Assembly (NCBI RefSeq): GCF_036203305.1
Contig: NZ_CP108131.1
Span: 4,092,001 to 4,156,000, forward strand
Reading direction: 5' to 3'
Source of the DNA: Streptomyces sp. NBC_00190
GTDB taxonomy: Bacteria; Actinomycetota; Actinomycetes; Streptomycetales; Streptomycetaceae
Length of the DNA: 64,000 bases
Made by a program: the position numbers and the translations under genes. The notes beneath the pieces were generated by a model that searched no databases, was not told the origin of the DNA, and was given only the letters and a program-made list of their open reading frames with translations. Shown here piece by piece: positions 1 to 14,712 of this stretch. Position 1 is the stretch's first letter. The number at the start of each line of letters is the position of its first letter.

Positions 1-805
1 ACTGGTCCTGAGCCTTGCTGCCCGGCGTCGGGTTCTGGTTGATCACGTACATCTGCTGGCCCATGGTCCACAGGTTCGTGGTCAGCCAGTAGACGAGAAC
101 ACCGACGGGGAAGTTGATGCCCATGACCGCGAAGATCACGGGGAAGATGTACATCAGCATCTTCTGCTGCTGCATGAACGGCGTCTTGACCGACAGGTCG
201 ACGTTCTTCTGCATCAGCTGACGCTGGGTGTAGAACTGCGACAGCGACATCAGGACGATCATGATGGCGGTGACGACACGCACATCGGTGATCGAGGCGC
301 CCAGGGAAGCGGCCTTCTCGGCACTGTCAGTGAACTTCGCGGCCAGCGGCGCCCCGAAGATGTGCGCCTGACGCGCGCTCTCCAGCAGCGACTGGTTGAT
401 GACGCCGATGGTCTTCCCGTTGGCGATGGCCGACAGCACGCTGTAAAGCGCGAAGAAGAACGGGGACTGCGCCAGGATGGGAAGGCACGAGGAGAGCGGG
501 TTGGTACCCGTCTCCTTGTACAGCTTCATCATCTCTTCGGACTGACGCTGCTTGTCGTTCTTGTAGCGCTCCTGGATCGCCTTCATCTTCGGCTGGAGCG
601 CCTGCATACCGCGCGTCGCCTTGATCTGCTTCACGAAGAGCGGGATCAGGCAGATACGGATCAAGACCACCAGGGACACGATCGACAGGCCCCAGGCCCA
701 CCCGGTGTCCGGGCCGAAAATCGCGCCGTACAGCGAGTGGAACTGGACGATGACCCACGAGACGGGCGTGGTGATAAAGCTGAACAGATTGGCAATCGTG
801 TCCAC
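1..805 (-). CDS. yidC: Membrane protein insertase YidC/Oxa1 family (3' end cut by window edge)
   Basis: Inserts and folds inner-membrane proteins, alone or with SecYEG. The visible 268 codons read as an Oxa1 core: an N-terminal membrane segment, the conserved cytoplasmic stretch [20 protein letters not shown], then hydrophobic segments including [13 protein letters not shown] and [20 protein letters not shown], followed by [12 protein letters not shown]. The frame stays open to the left edge, so the C-terminus is outside. The chosen GTG (805-803) begins [10 protein letters not shown] and has AAGGAG seven bases upstream, inside the end of yidD. It is the last visible gene of the rpmH-rnpA-yidD-yidC group, the usual neighbour of dnaA. 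Confidence 0.95.
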   Translation of the reverse strand, partial: MDTIANLFSFITTPVSWVIVQFHSLYGAIFGPDTGWAWGLSIVSLVVLIRICLIPLFVKQIKATRGMQALQPKMKAIQERYKNDKQRQSEEMMKLYKETGTNPLSSCLPILAQSPFFFALYSVLSAIANGKTIGVINQSLLESARQAHIFGAPLAAKFTDSAEKAASLGASITDVRVVTAIMIVLMSLSQFYTQRQLMQKNVDLSVKTPFMQQQKMLMYIFPVIFAVMGINFPVGVLVYWLTTNLWTMGQQMYVINQNPTPGSKAQDQ

Positions 806-808
806 TAA

Positions 809-1090
809 TCAGGCTCCTTGAGCATTGCGAGATCTACGCAACGCACTGCGCAGCTGCTCGTGCCAACGCGGGCGTTTACGGGGTGGGACATGGTCCACGC
901 CACCGGGGGACCACGGATTGCACCGCAGGATCCGCCAGGCGGTCAGGACCGTCCCCTTGACCGCACCATGCCGGTCGATGGCCGTGTATCCGTAGTGCGA
1001 GCACGACGGGTAATAGCGGCACACCGGCCCGAGCAGCGGACTGATCGTCCACTGGTACAGCTTGATCAAAGCGAGCAGCGGGTACTTCAT
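809..1090 (-). CDS. yidD: Membrane protein insertion efficiency factor YidD
   Basis: A 93-aa YidD-family protein, thought to help membrane protein insertion beside YidC. The family signature is present: an amphipathic N-terminus ([17 protein letters not shown]), then [19 protein letters not shown] and [17 protein letters not shown]. The ATG overlaps the rnpA stop by four bases (ATGA), and its own stop lies three bases before the yidC GTG, so translation of the three genes is probably coupled. Length is normal, with a basic C-terminal tail ([18 protein letters not shown]) typical of actinobacterial members. Confidence 0.93.
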   Translation of the reverse strand: MKYPLLALIKLYQWTISPLLGPVCRYYPSCSHYGYTAIDRHGAVKGTVLTAWRILRCNPWSPGGVDHVPPRKRPRWHEQLRSALRRSRNAQGA

Positions 1091-1461
1091 CGAGCCACGC
1101 CTCCCAGGAGCCGCACCAGAGCGGCATCCAGGTCCCGGGCCAGCTCGTCGGGGCCGGCATCACCCGCTCCGGGCAACGCACGTACCACCACCAGGCTACC
1201 GGCGGGCAGCTGAGACAGCCGCTCCCGGACCAGATGGCGCAGACGGCGCTTCACCCGGTTACGTATGACGGCGTTGCCGACAGCCTTGCTGACGACGAAA
1301 CCCGCACGCGTCGAGGGATCGATCTCCCCCGGCTCGTGCGGGTCCGTTGCACCGCTTGTACGTAGGTGGACGACGAGGAGTGGGCGACCGGCCCGACGTC
1401 CTCGACGTACCGCGCTCGCGAAGTCCTCGCGCCGCCTCAGCCGATTTTCGGGAGACAGCAC
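1087..1461 (-). CDS. rnpA: Ribonuclease P protein component
   Basis: Protein subunit of RNase P, which with the rnpB RNA removes tRNA 5' leaders. It starts [20 protein letters not shown] after a GTG at 1461 and carries the family RNR motif in [19 protein letters not shown], giving 124 aa, the normal size. The frame is open further upstream, but the extra 28 residues are not family-like and run into the rpmH-rnpA gap, so the internal GTG was chosen. It follows rpmH by 22 bases and overlaps yidD by four. Confidence 0.93.
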   Translation of the reverse strand: MLSPENRLRRREDFASAVRRGRRAGRPLLVVHLRTSGATDPHEPGEIDPSTRAGFVVSKAVGNAVIRNRVKRRLRHLVRERLSQLPAGSLVVVRALPGAGDAGPDELARDLDAALVRLLGGVAR

Positions 1462-1483
1462 GACGTCACGACCTGCGTGCTTG

Positions 1484-1621
1484 TTACGCGGAAAGGGCGG
1501 CGCGGCCCTTGCCACGACGGTTCGCGAGGATCGCGCGACCGGCACGGGTACGCATCCGCAGGCGGAAGCCGTGGGTCTTGGCGCGACGGCGGTTGTTCGG
1601 CTGGAAGGTGCGCTTGCTCAC
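1484..1621 (-). CDS. rpmH: 50S ribosomal protein L34
   Basis: A 45-aa basic protein of the large ribosomal subunit. The translation starts [20 protein letters not shown] after a GTG and ends with the typical L34 pattern [17 protein letters not shown], then TAA. It is the first gene of the leftward rpmH-rnpA-yidD-yidC operon and lies divergently from dnaA. Confidence 0.96.
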   Translation of the reverse strand: MSKRTFQPNNRRRAKTHGFRLRMRTRAGRAILANRRGKGRAALSA

Positions 1622-1976
1622 TCGGGGGCTCCAGAGAATGAATCGTTGTGGCGGGACATCGCCTGGCTGTCACCGTGCGCCCACGAGGAAACTCGCGTGT
1701 TCGCCCGAGTGGCACCGCTAAACGATCACTAACAGTGATCTTCGCCCATCGGTAGGCAGGCGGCAGCAGCCATCGACAACTCGACCTCGTTACGGTACGC
1801 GCGGCTACGCCATCCGGTCAAACCGAGGCGATGCTGCCCCACACTGTGCACAGGCTGTGGACAACGACTTGAACCGTACCCGCTGGCCTGACTACCGTTG
1901 TCTGATCCCGGATTTTTCGTCCCGACCGTCCCAAAGAACCACACATTCGTGGGACCCCTGTGAGAGAGCGTGCTCT
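1622..1976. promoter_or_regulatory. rpmH-dnaA divergent control region with DnaA box
   Basis: This 355-bp gap has no convincing gene and must hold the promoters of rpmH (leftward) and dnaA (rightward). A perfect strong DnaA box, TGTGGACAA (TTGTCCACA on the minus strand), lies at 1856-1864. It is preceded by the 10-bp palindrome CTGTGCACAG at 1844-1853. A box here fits DnaA autoregulation, as known for streptomycete dnaA promoters. Exact -35/-10 elements are not assigned. Confidence 0.7.
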
Positions 1977-3737
1977 GTGGCTGACGTACCTGCCGATCTT
2001 GCCGCAGTGTGGCCAAGGGTGCTCGAAAAGCTCCTCGGGGAGGGACAGCCGGGGATCGAGCCCAAGGACAAGCAGTGGGTCGAGCGGTGCCAGCCCCTGG
2101 CACTCGTCGCCGACACCGCACTGCTGGCCGTCCCCAACGAGTGGGGCAAGCGGGTCCTCGAAGGCCGCCTCGCCCCGCTGATCAGTGATGCCCTCAGCCG
2201 GGAATGCGGCCGCCCCATCCGGATCGCCATCACCGTGGACGACTCCGCCGGCGAGCCCGCGCCCCCCGCCCCGCCCGTCCAGCAGCCGGGCGGGTACGAG
2301 CCGTACGCCGGCCAGCGCCCCGGCGGAGGCCCCGACGATCAGCTCCCCACCGCCCGCCCCGCCTACCCGGACTACCAGCAGCAGCGCCCCGAGCCCGGCG
2401 CCTGGCCCCGGGGCGGTCAGCAGGACGACTACGGCTGGCAGCAGCCCCGCCTCGGCGGATTCCCCGAGCGCGACCCGTACGCCTCCCCGCAGCCGGGCTA
2501 CCTCCAGCAGCCCGAGCCCTCCGGCTACGACCAGGGCTCCTACGAGCAGCAGCAGTACGAGCAGTCCCCGTACGACTCCCAGCAGCACCAGCCCCATCAG
2601 TACGAACAGCAGAAGTACGAACAGCCCGCGCCCCGCCAGGCTCCCGGCCGGCCCTCCCCGGCCCCGGCCCCGTCCGGCGGTTCCTCCTCGGGCCCGCTCG
2701 AACCGACCGCCCGGCTGAACCCCAAGTACCTCTTCGACACCTTCGTCATCGGTGCCTCCAACCGCTTCGCGCACGCCGCCGCGGTGGCCGTCGCCGAGGC
2801 GCCCGCGAAGGCGTACAACCCCCTTTTCATCTATGGCGAGTCGGGTCTGGGCAAGACGCACCTGCTGCACGCCATCGGGCACTACGCGCGGAGCCTGTAC
2901 CCCGGCACCCGCGTGCGGTACGTGAGCTCCGAGGAGTTCACCAACGAGTTCATCAACTCCATCCGCGACGGCAAGGGCGACGCGTTCCGCAAGCGCTACC
3001 GCGAGATGGACATCCTGCTCGTCGACGACATCCAGTTCCTCGCGAGCAAGGAGTCGACGCAGGAGGAGTTCTTCCACACCTTCAATACGCTCCACAACGC
3101 CAACAAGCAGATCGTCCTCTCCTCCGACCGGCCGCCCAAGCAGCTCGTCACCCTGGAGGACAGGCTCCGCAACCGCTTCGAGTGGGGCCTGATCACCGAC
3201 GTCCAGCCGCCCGAGCTGGAGACCCGCATCGCCATCCTGCGCAAGAAGGCGGTCCAGGAGCAGCTCAACGCCCCGCCGGAGGTACTGGAGTTCATCGCCT
3301 CCCGCATCTCGCGCAACATCCGCGAGCTGGAGGGGGCGCTGATCCGGGTCACCGCCTTCGCGAGCCTCAACCGGCAGCCGGTCGACCTGGGCCTGACGGA
3401 GGACGTCCTCAAGAACCTGATCCCGGGCGGTGAGGACAGCGCACCGGAGATCACGGCCTCCGACATCATGGCGGCCACCGCCGACTACTTCGGGCTCACC
3501 GTGGACGACCTGTGCGGATCCTCGCGCAGCCGGGTCCTGGTGACCGCACGGCAGATCGCCATGTACCTGTGCCGGGAGCTCACGGACCTCTCCCTGCCCA
3601 AGATCGGGGCGCAGTTCGGCGGCCGCGACCACACCACCGTCATGCACGCGGACCGCAAGATCCGCGCTCTGATGGCCGAACGCCGCTCCATCTACAACCA
3701 GGTCACGGAGCTCACCAACCGCATCAAGAACGCCTGA
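1977..3737 (+). CDS. dnaA: Chromosomal replication initiator protein DnaA
   Basis: Binds DnaA boxes in oriC, opens the duplex and helps load the replicative helicase. The 586-aa product has domain I (about 1-85), a long Q/Y/P-rich domain II linker (about 90-240, typical of Streptomyces and longer than in E. coli), an AAA+ domain with Walker [10 protein letters not shown] (287-295) and Walker [10 protein letters not shown] (Asp350-Asp351), and domain IV with the DnaA-box binding signature [15 protein letters not shown] (548-562). The GTG at 1977 begins [12 protein letters not shown], matching known Streptomyces DnaA N-termini. The open frame extends 40 codons further up but looks non-coding and overlaps the DnaA box. 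Confidence 0.97.
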   Translation: MADVPADLAAVWPRVLEKLLGEGQPGIEPKDKQWVERCQPLALVADTALLAVPNEWGKRVLEGRLAPLISDALSRECGRPIRIAITVDDSAGEPAPPAPPVQQPGGYEPYAGQRPGGGPDDQLPTARPAYPDYQQQRPEPGAWPRGGQQDDYGWQQPRLGGFPERDPYASPQPGYLQQPEPSGYDQGSYEQQQYEQSPYDSQQHQPHQYEQQKYEQPAPRQAPGRPSPAPAPSGGSSSGPLEPTARLNPKYLFDTFVIGASNRFAHAAAVAVAEAPAKAYNPLFIYGESGLGKTHLLHAIGHYARSLYPGTRVRYVSSEEFTNEFINSIRDGKGDAFRKRYREMDILLVDDIQFLASKESTQEEFFHTFNTLHNANKQIVLSSDRPPKQLVTLEDRLRNRFEWGLITDVQPPELETRIAILRKKAVQEQLNAPPEVLEFIASRISRNIRELEGALIRVTAFASLNRQPVDLGLTEDVLKNLIPGGEDSAPEITASDIMAATADYFGLTVDDLCGSSRSRVLVTARQIAMYLCRELTDLSLPKIGAQFGGRDHTTVMHADRKIRALMAERRSIYNQVTELTNRIKNA

Positions 3738-3794
3738 GCCGACTGCCCCGGACCGCCGGGGAGAGTCACGCCAAGGCCCCTTCAAACGCATTCA

Positions 3795-3833
3795 GAGGGC
3801 GCTCCCGGACCACAACGGGGGCGCCCTTCTTCG
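3795..3833 (+). terminator. dnaA terminator hairpin
   Basis: A GC-rich hairpin with arms GGGCGCTCCCG and CGGGGGCGCCC around a short loop, followed by TTCTTCG. It lies 60 bases after the dnaA stop and before the first oriC boxes, so it would keep dnaA transcription out of the origin. Confidence 0.65.
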
Positions 3834-3849
3834 TTCGCGCGCCCCTGGC

Positions 3850-4460
3850 CTGTTCGAATACGCCCCCTCCGGAGCAACTCATCCACAGATTGGGGGACTT
3901 TCTTCCGTCCACACCCTGGGGACGGGTTCCGTCGCCCACAATCTGTCCACAGGGGTGCCTCATGAGGCCCCATCAGGCCAGGTCAACGGGCTGTGGAATT
4001 GTGCGCAAGCTTCATCCACAGGCTGTGGACAGATTTTTCGTCCACAGCACTGTCCACCACGTTGTCCACCGTCCGCCCACAGCTTCGCCGATCCTGTGCA
4101 CAGGATCCGATGCCTTCTCCACACCCTTGTCCACTGTTCGGCAACGCACCACCCCATCTCACTGCCCCGAGTGAAAGCCGTCACACGCAGGTGGACGTTT
4201 GGGTTGTGGAGTACCGGGGGAAAGCTGGGGACACACCTGTGGAGTAGTCGGGGTCGCCTGGGGACGGCCTGTGCAGAAGTTTTCGTTCTCCACAGAGACA
4301 CCGTGTTGTCCACCGGTGCCACCCACAGGCTGTGGGGATAAAAAACGGGGGGTGACCTGGGAAAACGGGGTTATCCACCGTTTCCACAGGCCCTACTACT
4401 ACCCCCATAGAGAGTTAGGCCGGTTTCGGTTTTCAAGCAGGTCCTGTGCACAACTCGGTG
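3850..4460. other. oriC: Origin of chromosomal replication (oriC)
   Basis: The 877-bp dnaA-dnaN gap holds no gene but at least 17 exact or near matches to the actinomycete DnaA box TTGTCCACA in both orientations. Examples are TCATCCACA 3879 and 4012, CTGTCCACA 3943, TGTGGACAG 4024, TCGTCCACA 4038, CTGTCCACC 4050, TTGTCCACC 4062 and 4306, TTCTCCACA 4115 and 4286, TTGTCCACT 4127, TGTGGAGTA 4205 and 4238, TTATCCACC 4371 and GTTTCCACA 4380. Box density drops at 4136-4204, dividing two clusters. A 16-bp perfect palindrome lies at 4091-4106. A short A-rich tract follows TGTGGGGAT near 4340. Most boxes differ by one base from consensus, the normal streptomycete pattern. Confidence 0.93.
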
Positions 4461-4614
4461 GGCAGCCGTCCCAGGCACCTCGCTCCCGACTTGACCGCCA
4501 GCCGCACCGACTGTCGGCGCCGTACGTCAGACTGGTCCCCGGCATCGGTCGAGGCATCGACGAGCCGACGACGAAGGCCGGCAGACGAGCGAGCAACAGC
4601 AGGAGGCGGTTCCG

Positions 4615-5745
4615 GTGAAGATCCGGGTGGAGCGCGACGTACTCGCGGAGGCGGTGGCCTGGGCTGCCCGTAGCCTCCCGGCCCGGCCGCCGGTGCCCGT
4701 TCTCGCGGGCCTGCTGCTGAAGGCCGAGGAGGGCACGCTGTCCCTCTCCGGCTTCGACTACGAGGTCTCGGCCCGCGTGTCCGTCGAGGCGGACGTCGAG
4801 GAGGACGGCACCGTCCTGGTCTCCGGCCGGCTGCTCGCCGACATCTGCCGGGCCCTCCCCAACCGCCCGGTGGAGATTTCCACAGAGGGTGTACGGGCGA
4901 CCGTGGTCTGCGGCTCCTCGCGATTCACACTCCACACCCTGCCTGTGGAGGAGTACCCGGCGCTGCCGCAGATGCCGACCGCGACCGGCACCGTGCCCGG
5001 CGAGGTCTTCGCCTCCGCGGCCGCCCAGGTCGCCATCGCCGCCGGCCGTGACGACACGCTGCCCGTGCTGACCGGTGTCCGCATCGAGATCGAGGGCGAC
5101 CGCGTCACCCTGGCCTCCACCGACCGCTACCGCTTCGCGGTCCGCGAGTTCCTGTGGAAGCCGGAGAACCCGGACGCCTCCGCCGTGGCCCTGGTGCCCG
5201 CGAAGACCCTCCTGGACACCGCCAAGTCCCTGACCAGCGGCGACACGGTCACTCTGGCGCTGTCGGGCTCCGGTGCCGGTGAGGGCCTGATCGGTTTCGA
5301 GGGCGCCGGCCGCCGCACCACCACCCGCCTCCTCGAAGGCGACCTGCCGAAGTACCGCACGCTCTTCCCGACGGAGTTCAACTCCATCGCCGTGATCGAG
5401 ACCGCCCCGTTCGTCGAGGCCGTCAAGCGCGTGGCCCTGGTCGCCGAGCGCAACACCCCGGTGCGCCTGAGCTTCGAGCAGGGCGTGCTGATCCTGGAGG
5501 CCGGTTCCAGCGACGACGCACAGGCTGTGGAGCGCGTGGACGCCAAGCTGGAGGGCGACGACATCTCGATTGCCTTCAACCCGACCTTCCTGCTCGACGG
5601 ACTGAGCGCGATCGACTCGCCCGCCGCGCAGCTCAGCTTCACCACGTCCACCAAGCCGGCGCTGCTCAGCGGCCGCCCGGCGGTCGACGCGGAGGCCGAT
5701 GAGGCCTACAAGTACCTGATCATGCCGGTACGCCTCTCCGGCTGA
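4615..5745 (+). CDS. dnaN: DNA polymerase III beta subunit (sliding clamp)
   Basis: Forms the dimeric ring that tethers DNA polymerase to the template. The 376-aa product begins MKIRVERDVLAEAVAWAARS and shows the three-fold clamp architecture, with FTLHTLPVEEYPALP near the end of domain 1, LASTDRYRFAVREF in domain 2 and the C-terminal YKYLIMPVRLSG that contributes the partner-binding pocket. The GTG start has AGGAGG eight bases upstream (4601-4606). An 18-bp perfect hairpin follows the stop. Position directly after oriC is standard. Confidence 0.97.
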   Translation: MKIRVERDVLAEAVAWAARSLPARPPVPVLAGLLLKAEEGTLSLSGFDYEVSARVSVEADVEEDGTVLVSGRLLADICRALPNRPVEISTEGVRATVVCGSSRFTLHTLPVEEYPALPQMPTATGTVPGEVFASAAAQVAIAAGRDDTLPVLTGVRIEIEGDRVTLASTDRYRFAVREFLWKPENPDASAVALVPAKTLLDTAKSLTSGDTVTLALSGSGAGEGLIGFEGAGRRTTTRLLEGDLPKYRTLFPTEFNSIAVIETAPFVEAVKRVALVAERNTPVRLSFEQGVLILEAGSSDDAQAVERVDAKLEGDDISIAFNPTFLLDGLSAIDSPAAQLSFTTSTKPALLSGRPAVDAEADEAYKYLIMPVRLSG

Positions 5746-5754
5746 TTCTTCGCA

Positions 5755-5795
5755 GGTCAGGCCCGGTCTCGCACACCGCGAGACCGGGCCTGACC
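5755..5795 (+). terminator. dnaN terminator
   Basis: Perfect 18-bp stem (left arm 5755-5772, right arm 5778-5795) with a five-base loop, followed by ACGTTT. It starts nine bases after the dnaN stop and separates dnaN from gnd. Confidence 0.85.
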
Positions 5796-5945
5796 ACGTT
5801 TGGAGCAGCCGGGTAGGGGCACCGCGCGCCCCGTGGAGCCGGGCAGCCGGGCAGCCCGGCCCGGCGTAGGCTCGGGGCCTGGGATGTCCTCCGGGCAAGC
5901 AGGGGGCCCCGGCAAAGACGGCCACAACGCTTAAGGAACCACCTG

Positions 5946-6821
5946 ATGGAGCTTGGTCTCGTCGGTCTCGGCAAGATGGGCGGCAACATGCGCGAGCGCA
6001 TCCGCCGCGCAGGCCACACCGTCATCGGATACGACCGCAACCCGGACCTCGCGGATGTCCACAGCCTGACGGAACTTGTGAACAGCCTGCCGGCCCCCCG
6101 CGTGGTGTGGGTGATGGTCCCGGCCGGCGAGGCCACCCAGTCCACCGTCGACGAGCTCGCCGAGCTGCTCTCGATCGGCGACATCGTCGTCGACGGCGGC
6201 AACTCCCGCTGGACCGACGACGAGAAGCACGCCGCGGAGCTGGCGGCCAAGGGCATCGGGTTCGTCGACTGCGGTGTCTCCGGCGGCGTGTGGGGCCTGG
6301 AGAACGGATACGCGCTGATGTACGGCGGCGAGAAGGACCACGTGGCACGGGTCCAGCCGATCTTCGACGCGCTGAAGCCCGAGGGCGACTTCGGCGCCGT
6401 GCACGCCGGCAAGGTCGGTGCGGGCCACTTCGCGAAGATGGTTCACAACGGCATCGAGTACGCCATGATGCAGGCCTACGCCGAGGGCTGGGAGCTCCTG
6501 GAGAAGGTGGACTCGGTGACCGACGTCCGCGAGGTCTTCCGCTCCTGGCAGGAAGGCACGGTCATCCGCTCCTGGCTGCTGGACCTGGCCGTGAACGCCC
6601 TCGACGAGGACGAGCACCTCGAACAGCTGCGCGGCTTCGCGCAGGACTCAGGCGAGGGCCGCTGGACGGTGGAGGCGGCGATCGACAACGCCGTCCCGCT
6701 GCCCGCGATCACCGCCTCGCTGTTCGCGCGGTTCGCGTCGCGCCAGGACGACTCCCCGCAGATGAAGATGATCGCCGCGCTGCGCAACCAGTTCGGCGGC
6801 CACGCGGTCGAGAAGGCGTAG
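5946..6821 (+). CDS. gnd: 6-phosphogluconate dehydrogenase, decarboxylating (short form)
   Basis: Predicted to convert 6-phosphogluconate to ribulose 5-phosphate and CO2 in the pentose phosphate pathway. The 291-aa product is the short form lacking the long C-terminal domain of the E. coli enzyme. The Rossmann motif GLVGLGKMGGNM is at residues 4-15, then VDGGNSRWTDD, the substrate signature DCGVSGGVWGLENGYALMYGG and the catalytic-lysine region GHFAKMVHNGIEYAMMQAYAEG. The ATG has AAGGA eight bases upstream. A gnd copy between dnaN and recF is the usual streptomycete order. NAD versus NADP preference cannot be read with confidence. Confidence 0.92.
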   Translation: MELGLVGLGKMGGNMRERIRRAGHTVIGYDRNPDLADVHSLTELVNSLPAPRVVWVMVPAGEATQSTVDELAELLSIGDIVVDGGNSRWTDDEKHAAELAAKGIGFVDCGVSGGVWGLENGYALMYGGEKDHVARVQPIFDALKPEGDFGAVHAGKVGAGHFAKMVHNGIEYAMMQAYAEGWELLEKVDSVTDVREVFRSWQEGTVIRSWLLDLAVNALDEDEHLEQLRGFAQDSGEGRWTVEAAIDNAVPLPAITASLFARFASRQDDSPQMKMIAALRNQFGGHAVEKA

Positions 6822-6935
6822 CCGAGAAGGCTCCGTCGGGAAGAGACGACGGAGCAGAGAAGAGAACGGTGCAGCTCACAGTGGCTGCACAGCACCACGC
6901 AGAGCAGTAGGGAAGCCGGGGGAGGTCGGCGCCGT

Positions 6936-8072
6936 ATGCATGTTTCGCATCTCTCGCTGGCCGACTTCCGCTCGTACGCCCGGGCCGAGGTTCCCCTCGA
7001 CCCGGGCGTCACGGCTTTCGTGGGCCCCAACGGGCAGGGGAAGACCAACCTCGTCGAGGCCATCGGCTACCTGTCGACGCTGGGCAGTCACCGGGTCTCC
7101 TCGGACGCCCCGCTCGTACGGATGGGCGCGGACCGGGCGATCATCCGGGCGGCCGTCACCCAGGGCGAGCGCCAGCAGCTGGTCGAGCTGGAGCTGAACC
7201 CGGGGCGGGCGAACCGGGCCCGGATCAACCGGTCCTCGCAGGTCAGGCCGCGGGATGTGCTGGGGATCGTACGGACGGTGCTGTTCGCGCCGGAGGACCT
7301 GGCCCTGGTGAAGGGCGACCCCGGGGAGCGGCGCCGGTTCCTGGACGAGCTGGTCACGGCGCGTTCCCCGCGGATGGCGGCGGTCCGCTCCGACTACGAG
7401 CGGGTGCTCAAGCAGCGCAACACCCTGCTGAAGTCGGCGGCGATGGCGCGCCGGCACGGCGGGCGCTCCATGGACCTCTCCACCCTCGACGTGTGGGACC
7501 AGCACCTCGCGCGCGCGGGCGCGGAGCTGCTGGCGCAGCGGCTGGATCTGATCGCGACGCTGCTGCCGCTGGCGGACAAGGCGTACGAGCAGCTCGCGCC
7601 CGGCGGTGGCCCGCTGGGGCTGTCGTACAAGTCCTCCGCGGGCGAGCCGGTGGACAGCGGGGCGGCGCGCGGCCGTGAGGCGATATACGAGGTGCTGCTG
7701 GAGGCGCTGTCGCAGGTGCGCAAGCAGGAGATCGAGCGGGGTGTGACGCTGGTCGGTCCGCACCGCGACGATCTGCTGCTGCGGCTGGGGGAGCTGCCGG
7801 CGAAGGGGTACGCGAGCCACGGGGAGTCGTGGTCGTACGCGCTGGCCCTGCGGCTGGCCTCGTACGAGCTGCTGCGCTCGGAGGGTGCCGAGCCCGTGCT
7901 GATCCTGGACGACGTGTTCGCGGAGCTGGACGCGCGGCGCCGGGAGCGACTGGCGGAGCTGGTGGCGCCGGGTGAGCAGGTGCTGGTGACGGCGGCGGTG
8001 GACGATGACGTTCCGGGTGTGCTGGTGGGGGCGCGGTTCGGGGTGTCCGGCGGTGAGGTGACCCGGCTGTGA
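6936..8072 (+). CDS. recF: DNA replication and repair protein RecF
   Basis: SMC-like ATPase that helps RecOR load RecA at gaps. The 378-aa product has Walker [10 protein letters not shown] (residues 30-38), the ABC-type signature region [16 protein letters not shown] and Walker [21 protein letters not shown], in the right order and at full length. The ATG follows GGGGGAGG at a slightly long spacing. The stop overlaps the dciA start (GTGA), so the two are probably co-translated. Confidence 0.96.
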   Translation: MHVSHLSLADFRSYARAEVPLDPGVTAFVGPNGQGKTNLVEAIGYLSTLGSHRVSSDAPLVRMGADRAIIRAAVTQGERQQLVELELNPGRANRARINRSSQVRPRDVLGIVRTVLFAPEDLALVKGDPGERRRFLDELVTARSPRMAAVRSDYERVLKQRNTLLKSAAMARRHGGRSMDLSTLDVWDQHLARAGAELLAQRLDLIATLLPLADKAYEQLAPGGGPLGLSYKSSAGEPVDSGAARGREAIYEVLLEALSQVRKQEIERGVTLVGPHRDDLLLRLGELPAKGYASHGESWSYALALRLASYELLRSEGAEPVLILDDVFAELDARRRERLAELVAPGEQVLVTAAVDDDVPGVLVGARFGVSGGEVTRL

Positions 8073-8605
8073 GCGATCAGGGCGGTCAGGGCAAGGAGCC
8101 CCGTAAGGCGCCGGAGCCCTCCGGTGTGGATCTGGCGCGGCAGGCGCTCGCCGCGGCGCGGGAGCAGGCGCGGGCCCGGGGCAACGCGGCGGGCGGGAAG
8201 AAGCGCCAGCAGGGTCCGGGGCTGCGCTCGGGGGCCCGTGCGGACGGCCGGGACCCGATGCCCTTGATGGCGGCGCTGGACCGGTTGCGCACGGAGCGCG
8301 GCTGGGAGATGCCGATGGCGGTGGCGGGTGTGATGGAGCGCTGGCCGGAGATCGTCGGCCCGGAGATCGCGGCGCACTGTGAACCGGAGCGGTACGAGGA
8401 CCGTGAGCTCGTCGTGCGGTGCGATTCCTCGGCGTGGGCGGCGCAGCTGAAGCTGCTCGCTCCGCAGCTGGTGGCGCGGCTGAACGCGGACCTCGGGCAG
8501 GGCACCGTACGGCTGATCAAGGTGCAGGGGCCGGGCGGGCGGCCGAAGCGGTACGGGCCGTGGCGGGCGCCGGGGAGCACGGGTCCGGGGGACACCTACG
8601 GGTGA
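8069..8605 (+). CDS. dciA: DciA-type (DUF721) replicative helicase loader
   Basis: DUF721 proteins, now called DciA, are the ancestral DnaB helicase loader or operator in bacteria that lack DnaC and DnaI. The 178-aa product has a basic low-complexity N-terminus (about 1-55, with [11 protein letters not shown] and GGKKRQQG) and the DUF721 core from about 65: [58 protein letters not shown] and [12 protein letters not shown]. The GTG overlaps the recF stop. Its place between recF and gyrB is conserved in actinobacteria. Confidence 0.9.
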   Translation: MSDQGGQGKEPRKAPEPSGVDLARQALAAAREQARARGNAAGGKKRQQGPGLRSGARADGRDPMPLMAALDRLRTERGWEMPMAVAGVMERWPEIVGPEIAAHCEPERYEDRELVVRCDSSAWAAQLKLLAPQLVARLNADLGQGTVRLIKVQGPGGRPKRYGPWRAPGSTGPGDTYG

Positions 8606-10910
<2,305 letters not shown>

Positions 10911-10950
10911 GTCGGCTCAGCTGACTGCCTGAAAGGACTTCTGACCAGCA

Positions 10951-13569
<2,619 letters not shown>

Positions 13570-13572
13570 GTC

Positions 13573-14232
13573 GTGAGTGGAGCCACGGGCGCCGGACCGG
13601 CCGAGACTGGAGCGAATGGTGCCCGTGGCCCCGCCGCGGACTCCCAGGGTGGGGGCACCGCCACCGAAGGCAGAGGGAGCACTGTGACGGACACCCGAGG
13701 ACCGCAGCCGCAGGCCGGCGCGGAAGCCGGTCAGGAACGGCCCGCACAGCCCTACCACCCGCCGCAGGCCTATTCGGCGCCCTCGGGCCCGGGTGCGCCG
13801 CGCGGCGGCGCGGCGGGCGCTGTGCAGCGCAAGCCGCGCACGGGGGCCCGGATGACGCCCAGGACGCGCAAGGCGCGGCTGCGGGTGGCCAAGGCCGACC
13901 CGTGGTCGGTGATGAAGGTCAGCTTCCTGCTGTCGATCGCGCTGGGCATCTGCACGATCGTGGCGGCGGTGGTGCTGTGGATGGTCATGGACGCCATGGG
14001 CGTCTTCTCGACCGTCGGCGGCACGATCAGCGAGGCGACCGGCTCGAACGAGAGCAACGGCTTCGACCTCCAGTCGTTCCTGTCGCTGCCGCGCGTTCTG
14101 ATCTTCACATCGGTGATCGCGGTCATCGACGTGGTGCTGGCGACGGCTCTGGCGACGCTCGGCGCGTTCATCTACAACCTGTCGGCGGGGTTCGTCGGTG
14201 GTGTGGAGCTGACGCTCGCCGAGGACGAGTGA
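13573..14232 (+). CDS. DUF3566 membrane protein
   Basis: A 219-aa protein whose gene lies three bases behind gyrA, a linkage conserved in actinobacteria (position of M. tuberculosis Rv0007). About 100 N-terminal residues are Pro/Gly/Ala-rich and probably disordered. The DUF3566 core has two membrane segments (about 116-137, LLSIALGICTIVAAVVLWMVMD, and about 176-200, LIFTSVIAVIDVVLATALATLG) and ends GGVELTLAEDE. GTG 13573 has GAGGAG in the end of gyrA; a second GTG at 13684 (MTDTRGPQP), preceded by GAGGGAG, is a possible shorter start. Function unknown; an envelope or division role is inference from context. Confidence 0.85.
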   Translation: MSGATGAGPAETGANGARGPAADSQGGGTATEGRGSTVTDTRGPQPQAGAEAGQERPAQPYHPPQAYSAPSGPGAPRGGAAGAVQRKPRTGARMTPRTRKARLRVAKADPWSVMKVSFLLSIALGICTIVAAVVLWMVMDAMGVFSTVGGTISEATGSNESNGFDLQSFLSLPRVLIFTSVIAVIDVVLATALATLGAFIYNLSAGFVGGVELTLAEDE

Positions 14233-14338
14233 CCTGCGCAGACGTTCTCGGGGCAGTGTCCGTGGGGGCTTCGCCCCGGGGATTTTGGACCTCCCGGGTC
14301 TGTGCGCTAACCTTCAGGAGTCAGCGCGCAGCGCGGAT

Positions 14339-14412
14339 GGGGCTATAGCTCAGTTGGTTAGAGCGCATCCCTGATAAGGATGAGGCCACAGGTTCAAATC
14401 CTGTTAGCCCCA
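14339..14412 (+). tRNA. tRNA-Ile (GAT)
   Basis: A 74-nt cloverleaf: acceptor stem GGGGCTA/TAGCCCC, D-arm GCTCAGTTGGTTAGAGC, anticodon stem CATCC/GGATG around loop CTGATAA (anticodon GAT), T-arm ACAGGTTCAAATCCTGT and discriminator A. CCA is not encoded. Location after gyrA and DUF3566 matches the actinobacterial origin region. Confidence 0.97.
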
Positions 14413-14420
14413 CAGTGTCG

Positions 14421-14452
14421 AAGACCCTCAGGCCCATGGCCTGGGGGTCTTT
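14421..14452 (+). terminator. Terminator after tRNA-Ile
   Basis: Hairpin with arms AGACCCTCAGGCC and GGCCTGGGGGTCT around CAT, followed by TTG. It begins nine bases after the tRNA 3' end. Confidence 0.8.
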
Positions 14453-14557
14453 GTCGTTGGGCCAGTTGGTGGGTCGGTAGGTCACCGATCGGTATCGGTC
14501 GGTGTGTATTGTTGGGCGCCAGAAGTCCCCTACGTCAACGAAAGACGAGGTCGCGCG

Positions 14558-14692
14558 GTGAAGAAGCTGCTCCTGGTCGCACTGGCCGCCATCGGCGGGC
14601 TCCTCGTGTACCGCCAGATCCAGGCGGACCGCGCCGAGCAGGACCTGTGGACGGAGGCAACTGACTCCGTGCCCTCTGGTTCCGGTGTGTGA
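14558..14692 (+). CDS. DLW-39 family small protein
   Basis: A 44-aa actinobacterial protein of the DLW-39 family, named for its size and a DLW motif. It begins MKKLLLVALAAIGGLLVYRQ, a single hydrophobic helix that may be a membrane anchor, followed by QADRAEQDLWTEATDSVPSG. The GTG was chosen because GACGAGG lies upstream and the Lys-Lys-Leu start is conserved; the frame is open a further 18 codons up. It sits between tRNA-Ile and a strong terminator as a monocistronic gene. Function unknown. Confidence 0.87.
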   Translation: MKKLLLVALAAIGGLLVYRQIQADRAEQDLWTEATDSVPSGSGV

Positions 14693-14712
14693 GACCGAAA
14701 GCTGATCTCATG

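Noticed and set aside
1857..1976. Longer dnaA start giving 40 extra N-terminal residues
   Set aside because: The extra segment overlaps the DnaA box and is not DnaA-like; [12 protein letters not shown] matches known streptomycete DnaA starts.
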